Below are positions 1 through 8,917 of a DNA stretch of 64,000 nt, one piece after another. This DNA comes from Planctobacterium marinum. Lineage in GTDB: Bacteria; Pseudomonadota; Gammaproteobacteria; Enterobacterales; Alteromonadaceae. The notes beneath the pieces were generated by a model. That model ran no database searches. It was given only the letters and a program-made list of their open reading frames with translations, and had not been told where the DNA came from. The stretch lies in assembly GCF_020687805.1 (NCBI RefSeq), contig NZ_JAJEWQ010000008.1:69262-133261 (forward strand), written 5' to 3'. The first letter of the stretch is position 1. The number at the start of each line of letters is the position of its first letter. The position numbers and the translations under genes are program-made.

Positions 1-2
1 CG

Positions 3-374
3 CCGAGCCATTGTATGGGCGTGATTGATTTTCGCCATGCCATGGTGCCCATACTGGACCTGCGCGATATATTCGGTTACACCGCGAAGTCCATTGATAA
101 ACAAACCGTAATGGTGGTGGTGTCAGTGGGGGAACCAGGTAATGAAATGCTGGTGGGGATAGTAGTAGACACAGTGTCAGATGTTATTGCGGTGTCACTT
201 TCAGAGATCAAAAAATCGCCCAGGTTGGGCAACAATGTGAGCACTGAGTTTATGACCGGGATGTTTAAATATCAGGATAAAATTGTGGTGATGCTGTCGC
301 TTGAATCCATCTTTGAAACCGAAAAATTTGATGATCTGAAAACCATAGTGCAACAGCAAACCGCCCTGGTCTGA
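3..374 (+). CDS. CheW-like chemotaxis coupling protein (5' partial)
   Basis: The reading frame is open to the left edge, so the true start lies outside the window and only the last 123 residues are visible. They contain the typical CheW half-domain: the GVIDFRHAMVPILDLR segment (RG.xPVIDLR-type strand), a GIVVDTVSDV strand and a final IVVMLSLESIF strand. CheW proteins couple chemoreceptors to the kinase CheA at the cytoplasmic face of the membrane. It is directly followed by parA-, STAS-, cheR-, cheD- and cheB-type genes on the same strand, so it belongs to a chemotaxis operon. It could instead be the C-terminal CheW-like domain of a longer protein. Confidence 0.85.
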   Translation, partial: PSHCMGVIDFRHAMVPILDLRDIFGYTAKSIDKQTVMVVVSVGEPGNEMLVGIVVDTVSDVIAVSLSEIKKSPRLGNNVSTEFMTGMFKYQDKIVVMLSLESIFETEKFDDLKTIVQQQTALV

Positions 375-383
375 GTGATTGCA

Positions 384-1127
384 ATGCGAGTGATTGCCTG
401 TGTAAATCAGAAAGGCGGTGTAGGGAAAACCACCATCTGTGCCAATTTAGCCTATGCTCTGAGTCAGAAGGGGAAACGGGTATTGGCCATTGATCTGGAC
501 CCGCAGGCACAACTTGGCCAATATTTTGGCCTGTTTCAAAATAACCGCGCAGGCATAGACCGGGTACTCAATGGCAAAAGTGAACTCACTGACGTGATCC
601 AGACCCTGTCACCCGAACTGGGCTTTATTGCCGCAGGGCCTGGGTTGCAGAGACTGGAATCAACCCCAATGGGTAAAGGCCGGGGGCTGATATTGAAAAA
701 GGCCTTAAAACGCAGCGTGCCGGATTGCGATCTGGTGTTGCTGGATTGTCCCCCCGCGTCGGGCTTTTTGGTGGTGAATGCGTTGGCTATGGCCACTGAG
801 TTGCTGACCCCTGTCACGCCCGATTTTTTTGGTATGTCGGGGTTGTCTACCATGATGGCCACCATGCGAAATTTTGAACGCATGATTGGCAAATACCAAA
901 AGCACTGGGTTGTGGTTAGCCGGTTACAGCAGGGGCGGCGATTAAGTGATGACGTACTGAGCAAGCTCAGGCGTTATTTTCCGGATGACCTGGTGCCTGT
1001 ATGTATTGAAGAAAGTAGCGCCATTGCAACCAGTCCCAGCTATGGCAGGCCGGTACTTGCCTGGTCACCACACAGTAAAGCCAGTCGGGAGTTTTCCGAA
1101 CTGGCAGACCTAATTCTCAACAGGTGA
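384..1127 (+). CDS. ParA/MinD-family ATPase of the chemotaxis operon
   Basis: A 247-residue P-loop ATPase. The deviant Walker A motif KGGVGKTT follows within about 15 residues of the start, and DLDPQAQ and LVLLDCPP (switch/Walker B region) follow as in ParA. ParA homologues in chemotaxis operons (ParC type) position the chemosensory arrays at the cell pole; this role is inferred from context because no plasmid partition gene or parB is present. The ATG at 384 is chosen because it puts MRVIACVNQKGG at the N terminus; a GTG at 375, right after the cheW stop, is the alternative. The 3' end overlaps or abuts the STAS gene. Confidence 0.85.
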   Translation: MRVIACVNQKGGVGKTTICANLAYALSQKGKRVLAIDLDPQAQLGQYFGLFQNNRAGIDRVLNGKSELTDVIQTLSPELGFIAAGPGLQRLESTPMGKGRGLILKKALKRSVPDCDLVLLDCPPASGFLVVNALAMATELLTPVTPDFFGMSGLSTMMATMRNFERMIGKYQKHWVVVSRLQQGRRLSDDVLSKLRRYFPDDLVPVCIEESSAIATSPSYGRPVLAWSPHSKASREFSELADLILNR

Positions 1128-1132
1128 AGCGA

Positions 1133-1618
1133 ATGACGGAAAAAAAAGAGACTCTTGCAGACGATAGTGAAGCCGAAATGGGGTTGGGCCATGACCCTCT
1201 GGAATGGTTGCAGGATGATGAAGAAGGGCAGACAGTGACGCCCACCGAATCAGAAAGTTTGTCCGCTCAGACACCTGAGTCAGCAAGCGATCCGGAACCA
1301 ACGACTGCCAGCACCTATCAGATTGAAAACCAACTTTGCCGCCTGAAAGTCCCTGATAGGCTAACCATACACAGTATTGAAACTCTGTATGATGAATGGC
1401 GTTTGCTGTTCAGTAAGCTGCCCAATGCACTGCAGGTAGATGCCAGCGACACCCAGGATGCCGATGCTGCCGGCGTACAGTTGTTGTATAGCTTACTAAA
1501 ACAACTGGCCTTTAAAGGTGTTGAGGTGAATGTTGTGGCGGTGCATCCCAAATTACAACAGTACTTTTACACCGCGGGTATGACAGATTTTTTTGCTCAG
1601 TATCAACATTCAGCATAA
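1133..1618 (+). CDS. STAS-domain protein of the chemotaxis operon
   Basis: About 161 residues. The first 60 are acidic and low in complexity (rich in E, D, S, T), probably a flexible tail. The C-terminal 95 residues look like a STAS domain: a central VDASDTQDADAAGVQLLYSLL stretch matches the strand-loop-helix that carries the phospho-acceptor Ser/Thr in anti-sigma factor antagonists, but here the usual D-S-S-G is D-A-A-G, so regulation by phosphorylation at that residue is unlikely. STAS proteins of this kind occur next to cheA/parA in gammaproteobacterial chemotaxis loci; the exact role is not known. A GTG at 1124 overlapping the ParA stop is an alternative start. Confidence 0.7.
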   Translation: MTEKKETLADDSEAEMGLGHDPLEWLQDDEEGQTVTPTESESLSAQTPESASDPEPTTASTYQIENQLCRLKVPDRLTIHSIETLYDEWRLLFSKLPNALQVDASDTQDADAAGVQLLYSLLKQLAFKGVEVNVVAVHPKLQQYFYTAGMTDFFAQYQHSA

Positions 1619-1627
1619 AGGTGAGTT

Positions 1628-2440
1628 GTGATAGCGCAAAAAGAATTCGGCTATAACCGGAAAATCTTTAATCGACTCAGGGAGCTGGCGAATAACTGGT
1701 CCGGTATCACGGTGACCGATGAAAAATACGATATGTACTATGCGCGCCTGACCAAGCGTCTGCGCTTTCATCGTCTCAACGATTTTAAAGACTACCTGAG
1801 CATGGTGGAAAAAGATGCACAGGAGTTTAAAGAATTTATCAATTGTATTACTACTAATGTGACTTCGTTTGGCCGTGAACAGCACCATTTTGACTACTTA
1901 AAGCAACACCTGGCGAGTTTATCGGTCAGTGAATTTAATATCTGGTCCGCAGGGTGTTCTTCGGGGGAGGAACCCTATTCTATTGTGCTCAATTTGATGC
2001 CAGTTTGTGAGCAAAAACACATTAAATTACATATCACGGCAACCGATCTGGATACCCGTGTTTTACAAACGGGGGCCGATGGTATTTACCCGTTAAAAGC
2101 GATCGAAAACTACGACCTGGCGGTGAAAAAAAAGTTCTTTCGCAAGGGCAAAGGAGTGAATTTAAATAAATGTCGGGTTAAGGAAAGATACCGTAATTTG
2201 ATTGATTTTCAACAACTTAACCTGATGGATGAGTGGCAACTAAACCGAAAGTATGATGTTATTTTTTGTCGCAATGTGTTGATCTATTTCGACTTTCCAA
2301 AAAAACAACGCTTAGCACAAAAATATTGGGAGCACCTGACACCCGGCGGGCATTTGTTTTTGGGACACTCTGAAACACTGCATAAGATAAATGATGATTT
2401 TGACAGTGTCGGAAAAACGATCTATCGAAAACGAGGTTAA
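1628..2440 (+). CDS. cheR: Chemotaxis protein methyltransferase CheR
   Basis: A 270-residue protein of normal CheR length. It has the N-terminal helical CheR domain and then a SAM-dependent methyltransferase fold with WSAGCSSGEEPYS (motif I), TATDLDTRVL and YDVIFCRNVLIYFD. CheR methylates glutamates on chemoreceptors for adaptation. The start is a GTG at 1628 preceded by AAAGGTGAG at 1617-1625, which overlaps the upstream stop and is a convincing ribosome site. It is followed after 5 bases by cheD and then cheB, so the whole receptor-modification set is transcribed together. Confidence 0.95.
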   Translation: MIAQKEFGYNRKIFNRLRELANNWSGITVTDEKYDMYYARLTKRLRFHRLNDFKDYLSMVEKDAQEFKEFINCITTNVTSFGREQHHFDYLKQHLASLSVSEFNIWSAGCSSGEEPYSIVLNLMPVCEQKHIKLHITATDLDTRVLQTGADGIYPLKAIENYDLAVKKKFFRKGKGVNLNKCRVKERYRNLIDFQQLNLMDEWQLNRKYDVIFCRNVLIYFDFPKKQRLAQKYWEHLTPGGHLFLGHSETLHKINDDFDSVGKTIYRKRG

Positions 2441-2445
2441 CCATC

Positions 2446-3084
2446 ATGACATTGCGCCATTACCCGGAGGTGCAGCCCTGTATGAAGGGCTTCGAGGCCA
2501 TCAATCGCTACGTGGATAAGTCTGCCTCCCTGGTGGCCGCGAAGATCCTGCCCGGTGAATATTATGTAACCCGCAATGATGAAATGATCACCACTGTACT
2601 GGGTTCCTGTATTTCTGTGTGCATTTATGAGCAGACCACGGGACTCGGCGCCATGAACCATTTCATGTTGCCCAATTCCAACAGCAGTAATGATGCGGAA
2701 GACTTGATGAGTGAATCCTTCCGCTATGGCGATGTTGCCATGGAGCGCATGATCAACGATTTACTGCGCAACGGTGCCGATAAATCACAAATCGTGTTTA
2801 AGGCATTCGGCGGGGGGCAGATCATTAAACAAATGACATCAGTGGGTGAAAGAAATATAAAGTTTCTGCATAAATTTATGGTGATGGAAGGCTATAAACT
2901 GGCTGCTGCAGATTTAGGGGGGCCTCACCCCAGAAAAGTGAATTTTTTCCCAAAAACCGGCAAAGTGATGGTGAAAAAGCTGCAACATATGCACAATGAC
3001 ACCATTGCCATTCGTGAAACCAGATATAAAAGCCGTATCGATACCTCTCACATTGAAGTGGGTGAAATCGATTTGTTTGATTAA
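2446..3084 (+). CDS. cheD: Chemoreceptor glutamine deamidase CheD
   Basis: A 212-residue CheD. The catalytic cysteine lies in VLGSCISVC and the catalytic histidine in GAMNHFML, as in the family, and the conserved FKAFGGGQ segment follows. CheD deamidates specific glutamines on methyl-accepting chemotaxis proteins, making them CheR substrates. The N terminus is about 30 residues longer than in compact CheD proteins, so a start downstream is possible. It sits between cheR (5-base gap) and cheB (3-base gap). Confidence 0.93.
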   Translation: MTLRHYPEVQPCMKGFEAINRYVDKSASLVAAKILPGEYYVTRNDEMITTVLGSCISVCIYEQTTGLGAMNHFMLPNSNSSNDAEDLMSESFRYGDVAMERMINDLLRNGADKSQIVFKAFGGGQIIKQMTSVGERNIKFLHKFMVMEGYKLAAADLGGPHPRKVNFFPKTGKVMVKKLQHMHNDTIAIRETRYKSRIDTSHIEVGEIDLFD

Positions 3085-3087
3085 AAA

Positions 3088-4188
3088 ATGCCGATGCACA
3101 AAGTAAAAGTACTCATCGTTGATGATTCGCAACTTATTCGTGATGTTTTAACCTGTTTGCTGTCGTCAGATGCCCGGATACAGGTTGTGGGTAGCGCTGA
3201 AGATCCCTACGATGCCAGACAGAAAATCAAACAGCTCAATCCCGATGTGATAACTCTGGATGTCGAGATGCCAAAAATGAATGGTATCGCGTTTCTCAAG
3301 AATCTGATGCGCCTTCGCCCGACACCGGTGGTTATGATTTCTACACTTACCTCAGAAGGTTCGCAAATTACTATGCAGGCGCTGGAGTCAGGTGCCATTG
3401 ATTTTGTGGCGAAGCCCAACGATTTGTCGCGGATCATGGGGGAATATCAGCAAGAGATCATCAATAAAGTGCTGGCGGCTTCCAGTGTTTCTAAATCCAC
3501 ACTTGAAGCGATCAGTAAAAAGCTCAGTGGGCAATCCTCCGGTCACAAGCCGGCGATATCCCGGCAAGTCGAACCGCGCACCGGAGCAAGCGAATCAGAG
3601 CTCAGGCCCGCGAAAAAAATTATCGCCATTGGGGGGTCCACCGGTAGCCTGGAAGCGTTAAAGGAACTCCTGGTTCAGGTTCGATTTAGCGGTAAGGAGG
3701 CGGTGCTGGTGGCATTGCACTTACCGGGCAGATTCACAGAATCTTATGCCAACCGACTGAATGCCTTATTACCACTCACGGTCAAAGAAGCCCGGCATAA
3801 TGAGCCAGTCTGTCAGGGGCATATTTATATTGCGCCAGGCGGCAAACATCTCGAAGTGCGCCAAAGCGCGGTGGGTTTTGACACGGTGGTACATGATAAC
3901 GAGCCGGTAAATTTGCACCGACCCAGCGTCCAGGTTTTGTTTGATTCTGTTGCGAAGCAGGGAAACGGCAAGGCCATCGCGATCCTGCTGACAGGAATGG
4001 GCAAAGACGGCTCACAGGCACTGGCGCGTATTCGTGCAGCGGGGATGAGGACCTTTGTTCAGGACGAAGCGTCCAGCGTTGTGTGGGGTATGCCTGGTGC
4101 GGCAGTAAAAGAATTTAATGCAGTTGCAGACGAGGATATTCTGAATTTATCCGGATTAGCGGCCAAAGTGTCTGAACTGGGACATTGA
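3088..4188 (+). CDS. cheB: Chemotaxis response regulator protein-glutamate methylesterase CheB
   Basis: A 366-residue two-domain CheB. The N-terminal receiver has the acidic pair in VDDSQL and the phospho-acceptor Asp at about residue 58 in ITLDVEMPKMNG. After a linker rich in S, K and R (about 135-175), the methylesterase domain shows the catalytic Ser in IAIGGSTGSLE, His in ALHLPGRFT and Asp in LTGMGKDGSQAL. CheB removes methyl groups from chemoreceptors when phosphorylated by CheA. It is the last gene of the chemotaxis operon and ends one base before the end of the convergent yibQ-like gene, leaving no room for a separate terminator. Confidence 0.95.
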   Translation: MPMHKVKVLIVDDSQLIRDVLTCLLSSDARIQVVGSAEDPYDARQKIKQLNPDVITLDVEMPKMNGIAFLKNLMRLRPTPVVMISTLTSEGSQITMQALESGAIDFVAKPNDLSRIMGEYQQEIINKVLAASSVSKSTLEAISKKLSGQSSGHKPAISRQVEPRTGASESELRPAKKIIAIGGSTGSLEALKELLVQVRFSGKEAVLVALHLPGRFTESYANRLNALLPLTVKEARHNEPVCQGHIYIAPGGKHLEVRQSAVGFDTVVHDNEPVNLHRPSVQVLFDSVAKQGNGKAIAILLTGMGKDGSQALARIRAAGMRTFVQDEASSVVWGMPGAAVKEFNAVADEDILNLSGLAAKVSELGH

Positions 4189-4189
4189 A

Positions 4190-4942
4190 CTAGCGACTGT
4201 ATTGACTGTTCTGATTCCAGGCCCACTGTTTTGGCGTCTGCGGTAGTTTGTCTCTCAGCGAGATCAGTCTTATACCTTCTTCATCCAGGGCCTGTAATGC
4301 CGCCTGCAAATATTCCAGGGTCACCTTGTGCGGATGTGCGATGCCTACGGCAAAACCGTCTCTTTTAGCTTTGCGTAGCAGTCGACGAAATTGATAATCG
4401 ATATGCTGAGTTTCCTGTACGTGATCCAGGAAAACATGGCGACGCACGGTCGGTACACCAAAGTCTTTCGCTATGTGTTCAGCCTTGCTGTAACGGGTGG
4501 TACGACTATCTAAAAAAAACAGATGACGGAAGTTTAGGAATTCCATGGTGGTCTGCATTGGTGCAGTGAGCTGCGTGAGTTTGCTGCCCATATGATTGTT
4601 GAAGCCAATGGCCTGTGGCACGGATTCAAAAGCTTCGGTTAGCCGTTGCCTTATCAGGCTTTCTGACATTTCTGAAGATATACCGCCTGGTCCCATGTTA
4701 AGGCCTGACAGTGCTTCCATGGGCATATGCACCAACACATCGCGCTGTTCACCGGCGGCGGTCAGGGCAAATTTCTTAGAGTGGGGCGTGTGCGGTAAAA
4801 TGGCAAACGCCACTTGCTCCGGCAGATTGAAGGCAACACCATCAGTGTCGCTGTTACCCATGTCATCAATGATCAGGGCTATTTCAGCGGCGTGCAGGCT
4901 TTGTGGCTGTGCCAGCAGAGCAAGCAAAAACCAAACCGGCAT
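4190..4942 (-). CDS. YibQ-like divergent polysaccharide deacetylase family protein
   Basis: About 250 residues with an N-terminal signal peptide (MPVWFLLALLAQPQSLHAA) followed at once by the family hallmark EIALIIDDMG. Later blocks NNHMGSKLT, FLDSRTTRYS, RHVFLDHVQ and GIAHPHKVTLEYL match the E. coli YibQ family of divergent (NodB-like) polysaccharide deacetylases. The start at 4942 puts the signal peptide at the N terminus; an upstream in-frame extension to 5101 would read through a perfect inverted repeat and is unlikely. It is probably periplasmic. The gene follows envC on the same strand, the usual neighbourhood (envC, often ctpA, yibQ), but here a 477-base gap separates them. Confidence 0.88.
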   Translation of the reverse strand: MPVWFLLALLAQPQSLHAAEIALIIDDMGNSDTDGVAFNLPEQVAFAILPHTPHSKKFALTAAGEQRDVLVHMPMEALSGLNMGPGGISSEMSESLIRQRLTEAFESVPQAIGFNNHMGSKLTQLTAPMQTTMEFLNFRHLFFLDSRTTRYSKAEHIAKDFGVPTVRRHVFLDHVQETQHIDYQFRRLLRKAKRDGFAVGIAHPHKVTLEYLQAALQALDEEGIRLISLRDKLPQTPKQWAWNQNSQYSR

Positions 4943-5044
4943 GAATGGCTTGCGCCTGAGATCATTATGTTTACTGAGGATTTTGGGGAAAACACGGCTT
5001 CTGCCGTCTGCGGGTACAGCATTGGCCTGGTTGTTGAGTAAGAC

Positions 5045-5078
5045 AAACGCTATATTCCTAAGCCGGAATATAGCGTTT
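5045..5078. repeat. Perfect 14-bp inverted repeat upstream of the yibQ-like gene
   Basis: AAACGCTATATTCC, a 6-base loop TAAGCC, then GGAATATAGCGTTT. The arms pair perfectly. No T-run follows on either strand, so it is not a textbook intrinsic terminator. It lies about 100 bases upstream of the chosen yibQ start and may be an operator, an attenuator or a REP-like element. Confidence 0.7.
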
Positions 5079-5390
5079 AATAACTTAACATAGCAGCGCA
5101 CGACTCGTTGAATCTTTCTCTGTTATTGTTATTAAAATTCGGGTCGATTAAATGAAAGCCGGTCATTAACAATACTATCATCGTAAAGAGAATGTCTGCT
5201 AATGAAGTTCGACTTCCTGCCGATACAAAATCTTGGTGTTATTTTTTTATTGCACGGCAACAGCACCATTATAAGAGCTCGGGATCGCCTGTCTACAAGA
5301 AAAACCATTTTATGACAGATTTTTTAACACAATGGGGCTGCTACAGGTATGAGTTTCAATACGCAGAGATAGTTTGCCAAAAAATTGATT

Positions 5391-5407
5391 AAATAAGCTG
5401 CTTATTT
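5391..5407 (-). terminator. Possible weak intrinsic terminator after envC
   Basis: On the minus strand, 12 bases past the envC stop, AAATAAG-CAG-CTTATTT forms a 7-bp AT-rich stem followed by AATCAATTTTTT. The T-run fits a terminator but the stem is weak. Confidence 0.35.
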
Positions 5408-5419
5408 GGCGAAAACCCG

Positions 5420-6574
5420 TTACAGATCCAGCCAGTTGCTGGGGTTGATTGCCGCGCCTTTGTGGCGCAACTCAAAATACAGTCCGGCGCTTTGTTGACC
5501 GCCGCTTTGTCCCACTAATGCGATAGTTTCTCCCCCTTCTACCACATCACCAACCTGTTTTAACAGGGCCTGAGTGTGTCCGTACAGACTCATGTATCCG
5601 GCACCATGATCGATAACGGTTACCAGACCCATGCCTTTTAACCAGTCTGCAAAGATGACTTTACCCTGGTGAATGGCGCTCACCGGCCGGCCTTGCGGGG
5701 CTTCAAAAATCACGCCTTTCCAGCGTACCTGGCCCTGCCGGCGTTTGCCAAACAAACGCCGATATTTTCCGTTAACCGGTTTGATCAATTTACCTTTGGC
5801 ACTGTTCAGGCCACTTAAGGCTATGTCTTTTCTGGCAGCCTCACGGGCCAGGGCTTCTGCAATGGCATTGCTGAGCTGTTGTTCGTTTATCTGCAGTTGT
5901 TCAATTTGTTCGGCGTCACTATTGATGGTTTTTTGAATTTCATTCAGGGCGATTTCACGACTGTTTTGCTGTTGTTTCAGCGCCTGTTGCTGCGCTTGCT
6001 GCTGAGCCTGAAGTTGCTCTATTTGGGTTTGTTTTTCCTGTAGTGCTGCAGCGGTTTTTTGCAGTTCTGCAATCAGTTGGGTAAAACTATCAATTTGCGC
6101 TTTGCGGGCATCATTCAGGTATTGGTAGTACACCAACATGCGTTCGAATTTTCCGGCACTCTCCTGATTGAGCAGTAGCTTGGTGTAATCGTGGTCACCG
6201 GCCAGATAGGCACTTTTTATCTGGTTGGCCAATAACCTCAGTTGGGTTTGCTTCTGCGCCGTCAGGGTATCGTGTTTGTTTTGCAATTGCCGCTGTTCTG
6301 CCTGAACGAGCTTTAACTCCTGAGCGCTGATAATGCTGGCTTTGGTGAGCTGCGATATTTCCAGTTCCGCATTTTTTAATTGTTGTTGCAGGCTCTCGGC
6401 GGTGCGCACTTTGGCATTGAGATTGGTTTGACGGGATTTGATTTCATCCTGAATGGATTTCAAATCGTCCTGGGTTTGCGCGCCAGCGTTCAGGCTGAGT
6501 GTTAACAACAGCAAAAGTGTCAGCAGTGACGGGAAAGCGTCAGAAAAGGACTGTTCTGGGCTTGTTTTTAACAT
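5420..6574 (-). CDS. envC: EnvC-type murein hydrolase activator (degenerate LytM/M23 domain)
   Basis: A 384-residue protein with a signal peptide (LLTLLLLLTLSLNAGAQ), a long coiled coil rich in Q, E, K and L (about residues 35-250) and a C-terminal LytM/peptidase M23 domain (about 260-384). The metal-binding residues of active M23 enzymes are not intact: the first HxxxD position reads GKRRQGQVRWKG and the last motif is YFELRHKG, as in EnvC. EnvC is recruited to the divisome by FtsEX and activates the amidases AmiA/AmiB for daughter-cell separation. The domain order, the RWKG and LYGH signatures and the end NPSNWLDL fit EnvC closely. Confidence 0.92.
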   Translation of the reverse strand: MLKTSPEQSFSDAFPSLLTLLLLLTLSLNAGAQTQDDLKSIQDEIKSRQTNLNAKVRTAESLQQQLKNAELEISQLTKASIISAQELKLVQAEQRQLQNKHDTLTAQKQTQLRLLANQIKSAYLAGDHDYTKLLLNQESAGKFERMLVYYQYLNDARKAQIDSFTQLIAELQKTAAALQEKQTQIEQLQAQQQAQQQALKQQQNSREIALNEIQKTINSDAEQIEQLQINEQQLSNAIAEALAREAARKDIALSGLNSAKGKLIKPVNGKYRRLFGKRRQGQVRWKGVIFEAPQGRPVSAIHQGKVIFADWLKGMGLVTVIDHGAGYMSLYGHTQALLKQVGDVVEGGETIALVGQSGGQQSAGLYFELRHKGAAINPSNWLDL

Positions 6575-6669
6575 TGAATGCGGAACACCTCTGGCGTCTG
6601 AACGTAAAATCTATATACTTTGCAGTCGTTTTAATTGTCACTGCTTAACTTTAAGGTTTTAGTCAGATT

Positions 6670-7095
6670 ATGCAGCAGTTCGTTGAGTTTATCGGGAATC
6701 ATCCAATGTTGGCAACAATTTGGGTGGTTTTGTTCCTTTGGTTGCTTTATAGCTTCATCAATAGTCATTTATCGCCGGTCAAAGAGTTGGGGACCCACGA
6801 CGTTACTTTGTTGATGAATCGTTCTGAGGCTGTGGTGTTAGATATTCGCCAACCAGCTGAATTTAAAAAGGGCCATATTCTGGGTGCTAAAACCCTGACC
6901 CAGGAACAGGTCAACAAAGCCGATTTCAAATCCCTTGAAAAATATAAAAACACACCCATTATCGTGGTTTGCGCAATGGGAATGAGTGCCAGACGCACGG
7001 CTTCTCAGTTGTTGAAAAACGGGTTTTCTCAGGTATCGGTGTTGAAAGGCGGTATGAATACCTGGACCTCCGCAGGTTTACCGATTAAGAAGTAA
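6670..7095 (+). CDS. Membrane-anchored rhodanese-like domain protein (YibN type)
   Basis: 141 residues: one N-terminal transmembrane segment (TIWVVLFLWLLYSFI, about 16-31) followed by a rhodanese domain with LDIRQPAEFKKGHI, the presumed active cysteine in VVCAMGMSARRTA, and LKGGMNTWTSAGLP near the end. Rhodanese domains carry sulfane sulfur on the active cysteine; the substrate here is unknown. It is the first gene of a yibN-grxC-secB-gpsA cluster on one strand, with 7 bases to grxC, an arrangement conserved in many gammaproteobacteria. Confidence 0.92.
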   Translation: MQQFVEFIGNHPMLATIWVVLFLWLLYSFINSHLSPVKELGTHDVTLLMNRSEAVVLDIRQPAEFKKGHILGAKTLTQEQVNKADFKSLEKYKNTPIIVVCAMGMSARRTASQLLKNGFSQVSVLKGGMNTWTSAGLPIKK

Positions 7096-7102
7096 TAGCG
7101 TC

Positions 7103-7354
7103 ATGGCAAAAGTAGAAATTTACACTAAGGCATATTGTCCTTATTGCTCGCGAGCAAAAGCATTGTTGGAACATAAGAATGTTGCTTTTGTGGAGTATAA
7201 AATTGATGCTCAACCAGAATTGCGGGACGAGATGATTGCGCGAGCAAACGGTGGTTATACCGTGCCTCAGATTTTCATCAATGAAAATCACGTAGGTGGT
7301 TGCGACGACATGATGGCCTTGGAGCGGCAAGGCAAATTAGATCCATTATTTTAA
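7103..7354 (+). CDS. grxC: Glutaredoxin 3 (GrxC)
   Basis: An 83-residue dithiol glutaredoxin with the CPYC active site (KAYCPYCSRAK) near the N terminus, the cis-proline loop TVPQIFIN and the GGCDDMMAL glutathione-binding segment. Length and motifs match GrxC. It reduces protein and low-molecular-weight disulfides using glutathione in the cytoplasm. It sits between the rhodanese gene and secB, probably in one transcript. Confidence 0.95.
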   Translation: MAKVEIYTKAYCPYCSRAKALLEHKNVAFVEYKIDAQPELRDEMIARANGGYTVPQIFINENHVGGCDDMMALERQGKLDPLF

Positions 7355-7381
7355 ATATTTATTAGACAAGGCTTAGCTAAC

Positions 7382-7897
7382 ATGGCAGACGAAATCCAAA
7401 CAGGTGCCGCTGAAGAAGCACCTCAGGCAAAAAATCCACAATTTCATATCCAGCGCATTTACTGCAAAGATATTTCTTTCGAAACACCGAATTCTCCGGC
7501 TATTTTCACTAAAGAGTGGAAGCCTGAAATGAAAGTCGATATGGACACCAAGTCGGTTAAACTGGAAGACAATAACTACGAAGTTGTGCTGACAATCACT
7601 TTGCAGGCCAAAGTTGAAGATCAAACAGCGTTTTTGGTCGAAGTTCAGCAGGCGGGTATTTTCCTGATTGGTGATGAGTTACCGGAGCCGCAAAAAGCTC
7701 ACATGATCGGTGCTTTTTGCCCCAACACTTTGTTCCCCTATGCACGTGAAACGGTAGCGACTCTGATCAACAAAGGTACGTTCCCGGTATTCAATCTGCA
7801 GCCGGTTAACTTCGACGCTATCTTTGCACAGTACATGCAAAAGCGTGCTCAGCAAGCTCAGGCCGAACAGGCAGCGGCTGAAGCACCACTACAATAA
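7382..7897 (+). CDS. secB: Protein-export chaperone SecB
   Basis: 171 residues with the SecB core: [40 protein letters not shown], a conserved ANLINRG-like segment here reading [12 protein letters not shown], and [11 protein letters not shown]. SecB keeps precursors unfolded and delivers them to SecA for Sec export. The tail is rich in A, Q and E, which is common. Position between grxC and gpsA matches the usual gene order. Confidence 0.97.
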   Translation: MADEIQTGAAEEAPQAKNPQFHIQRIYCKDISFETPNSPAIFTKEWKPEMKVDMDTKSVKLEDNNYEVVLTITLQAKVEDQTAFLVEVQQAGIFLIGDELPEPQKAHMIGAFCPNTLFPYARETVATLINKGTFPVFNLQPVNFDAIFAQYMQKRAQQAQAEQAAAEAPLQ

Positions 7898-7911
7898 GTA
7901 CTCACACCATT

Positions 7912-8913
7912 ATGGATGAGCAATCCATCACGGTTTTAGGGGCAGGGTCTTACGGCACTGCCCTTGCATTTTGCTTAAGTCGTAAACAGGTCCCGGTGTG
8001 GTTCTGGGGGCGCAATACCAGGCAAATGCAGGCGATGGCAAAAGATCGTCAGAACCAGACCTACCTCCCTGATTTTACGTTTCCCGACGCGCTGCATATT
8101 GAAACCGATTTGGCAACTGCGGTGGCGAAAAGTCGTGACATTTTGGTTGTTGTACCCAGTCATGCTTTTGCCGGTATGTTGCAGCAGCTCAAACCTGTTT
8201 TAAAGCCCGGACAACGCATTGTGTGGGCCACCAAAGGGTTGGAGCCTGAAACCGGACGTTTGCTGCAAGAGGTGGCCAGAGAAATTTTAGGCGCTGACGT
8301 ACCGATTGCTGTTTTATCGGGGCCAACCTTTGCGAAGGAAATGGCCAAAGGCCTGCCAACGGCAATCACGCTGGCTTCTGAAGATAGCGATTTCATGTCG
8401 GATTTTGCGCAAAAGCTACACTGCGACAAATCCTTTCGGGTGTACAAGAGTACCGATTTTATCGGAGTGCAACTCGGTGGTGCAGTGAAAAATGTTATTG
8501 CCATTGGCGCCGGGCTATCCGATGGTATGGGATTTGGAGCCAATGCGCGAACGGCATTGATTACCCGTGGGCTGGCGGAATTAAGCCGTCTGGGAGCCAG
8601 TCTGGGCGCCAATCCTCAAACCTTTATGGGTATGGCTGGCCTGGGAGATCTGGTGCTCACCTGTACCGACAACCAATCCCGCAACCGACGTTTTGGCCTA
8701 GCCCTGGGGGAAGGCAAAAGTGTCGAGCAAGCCATGGCTGATATTGGTCAGGTGGTAGAAGGTTACCGCAATACTAAAGAAGTCTATATCTTAGCGGAAC
8801 GTCTGGGCGTCGAAGTGCCGATTACCGAACAAATCTATGCCATTCTTTACCAGGGTAAGTCCGTACGGGACGCCGCCGCGGCACTGCTGGGCCGCGAAAT
8901 CAAATTCGAATAA
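7912..8913 (+). CDS. gpsA: Glycerol-3-phosphate dehydrogenase [NAD(P)+] GpsA
   Basis: 333 residues, the normal length. The N-terminal dinucleotide-binding loop is [10 protein letters not shown], followed by [16 protein letters not shown] and the catalytic-lysine block [19 protein letters not shown]. GpsA makes sn-glycerol 3-phosphate from dihydroxyacetone phosphate for phospholipid synthesis. It ends the yibN-grxC-secB-gpsA cluster; a hairpin at 8918-8944 separates it from convergent trmL. Confidence 0.97.
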   Translation: MDEQSITVLGAGSYGTALAFCLSRKQVPVWFWGRNTRQMQAMAKDRQNQTYLPDFTFPDALHIETDLATAVAKSRDILVVVPSHAFAGMLQQLKPVLKPGQRIVWATKGLEPETGRLLQEVAREILGADVPIAVLSGPTFAKEMAKGLPTAITLASEDSDFMSDFAQKLHCDKSFRVYKSTDFIGVQLGGAVKNVIAIGAGLSDGMGFGANARTALITRGLAELSRLGASLGANPQTFMGMAGLGDLVLTCTDNQSRNRRFGLALGEGKSVEQAMADIGQVVEGYRNTKEVYILAERLGVEVPITEQIYAILYQGKSVRDAAAALLGREIKFE

Positions 8914-8917
8914 ATAT

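Larger units (their letters stand above)
4943..5419. other. Intergenic region between envC and the yibQ-like gene
   Basis: This 477-base gap is unusually long for the envC-yibQ neighbourhood. It holds a perfect 14-bp inverted repeat at 5045-5078 and a weak hairpin at 5391-5407 just after envC; both are listed separately. A 66-codon frame at 5192-5392 on the plus strand has an AAAGAG just before its ATG but no recognisable protein features, so it is not called a gene. The rest shows nothing recognisable. Confidence 0.5.

Noticed and set aside
5192-5392. A 66-codon plus-strand frame with a possible ribosome site between envC and the yibQ-like gene
   Set aside because: The translation has no recognisable features or domain, and the frame sits in a region better explained as regulatory.
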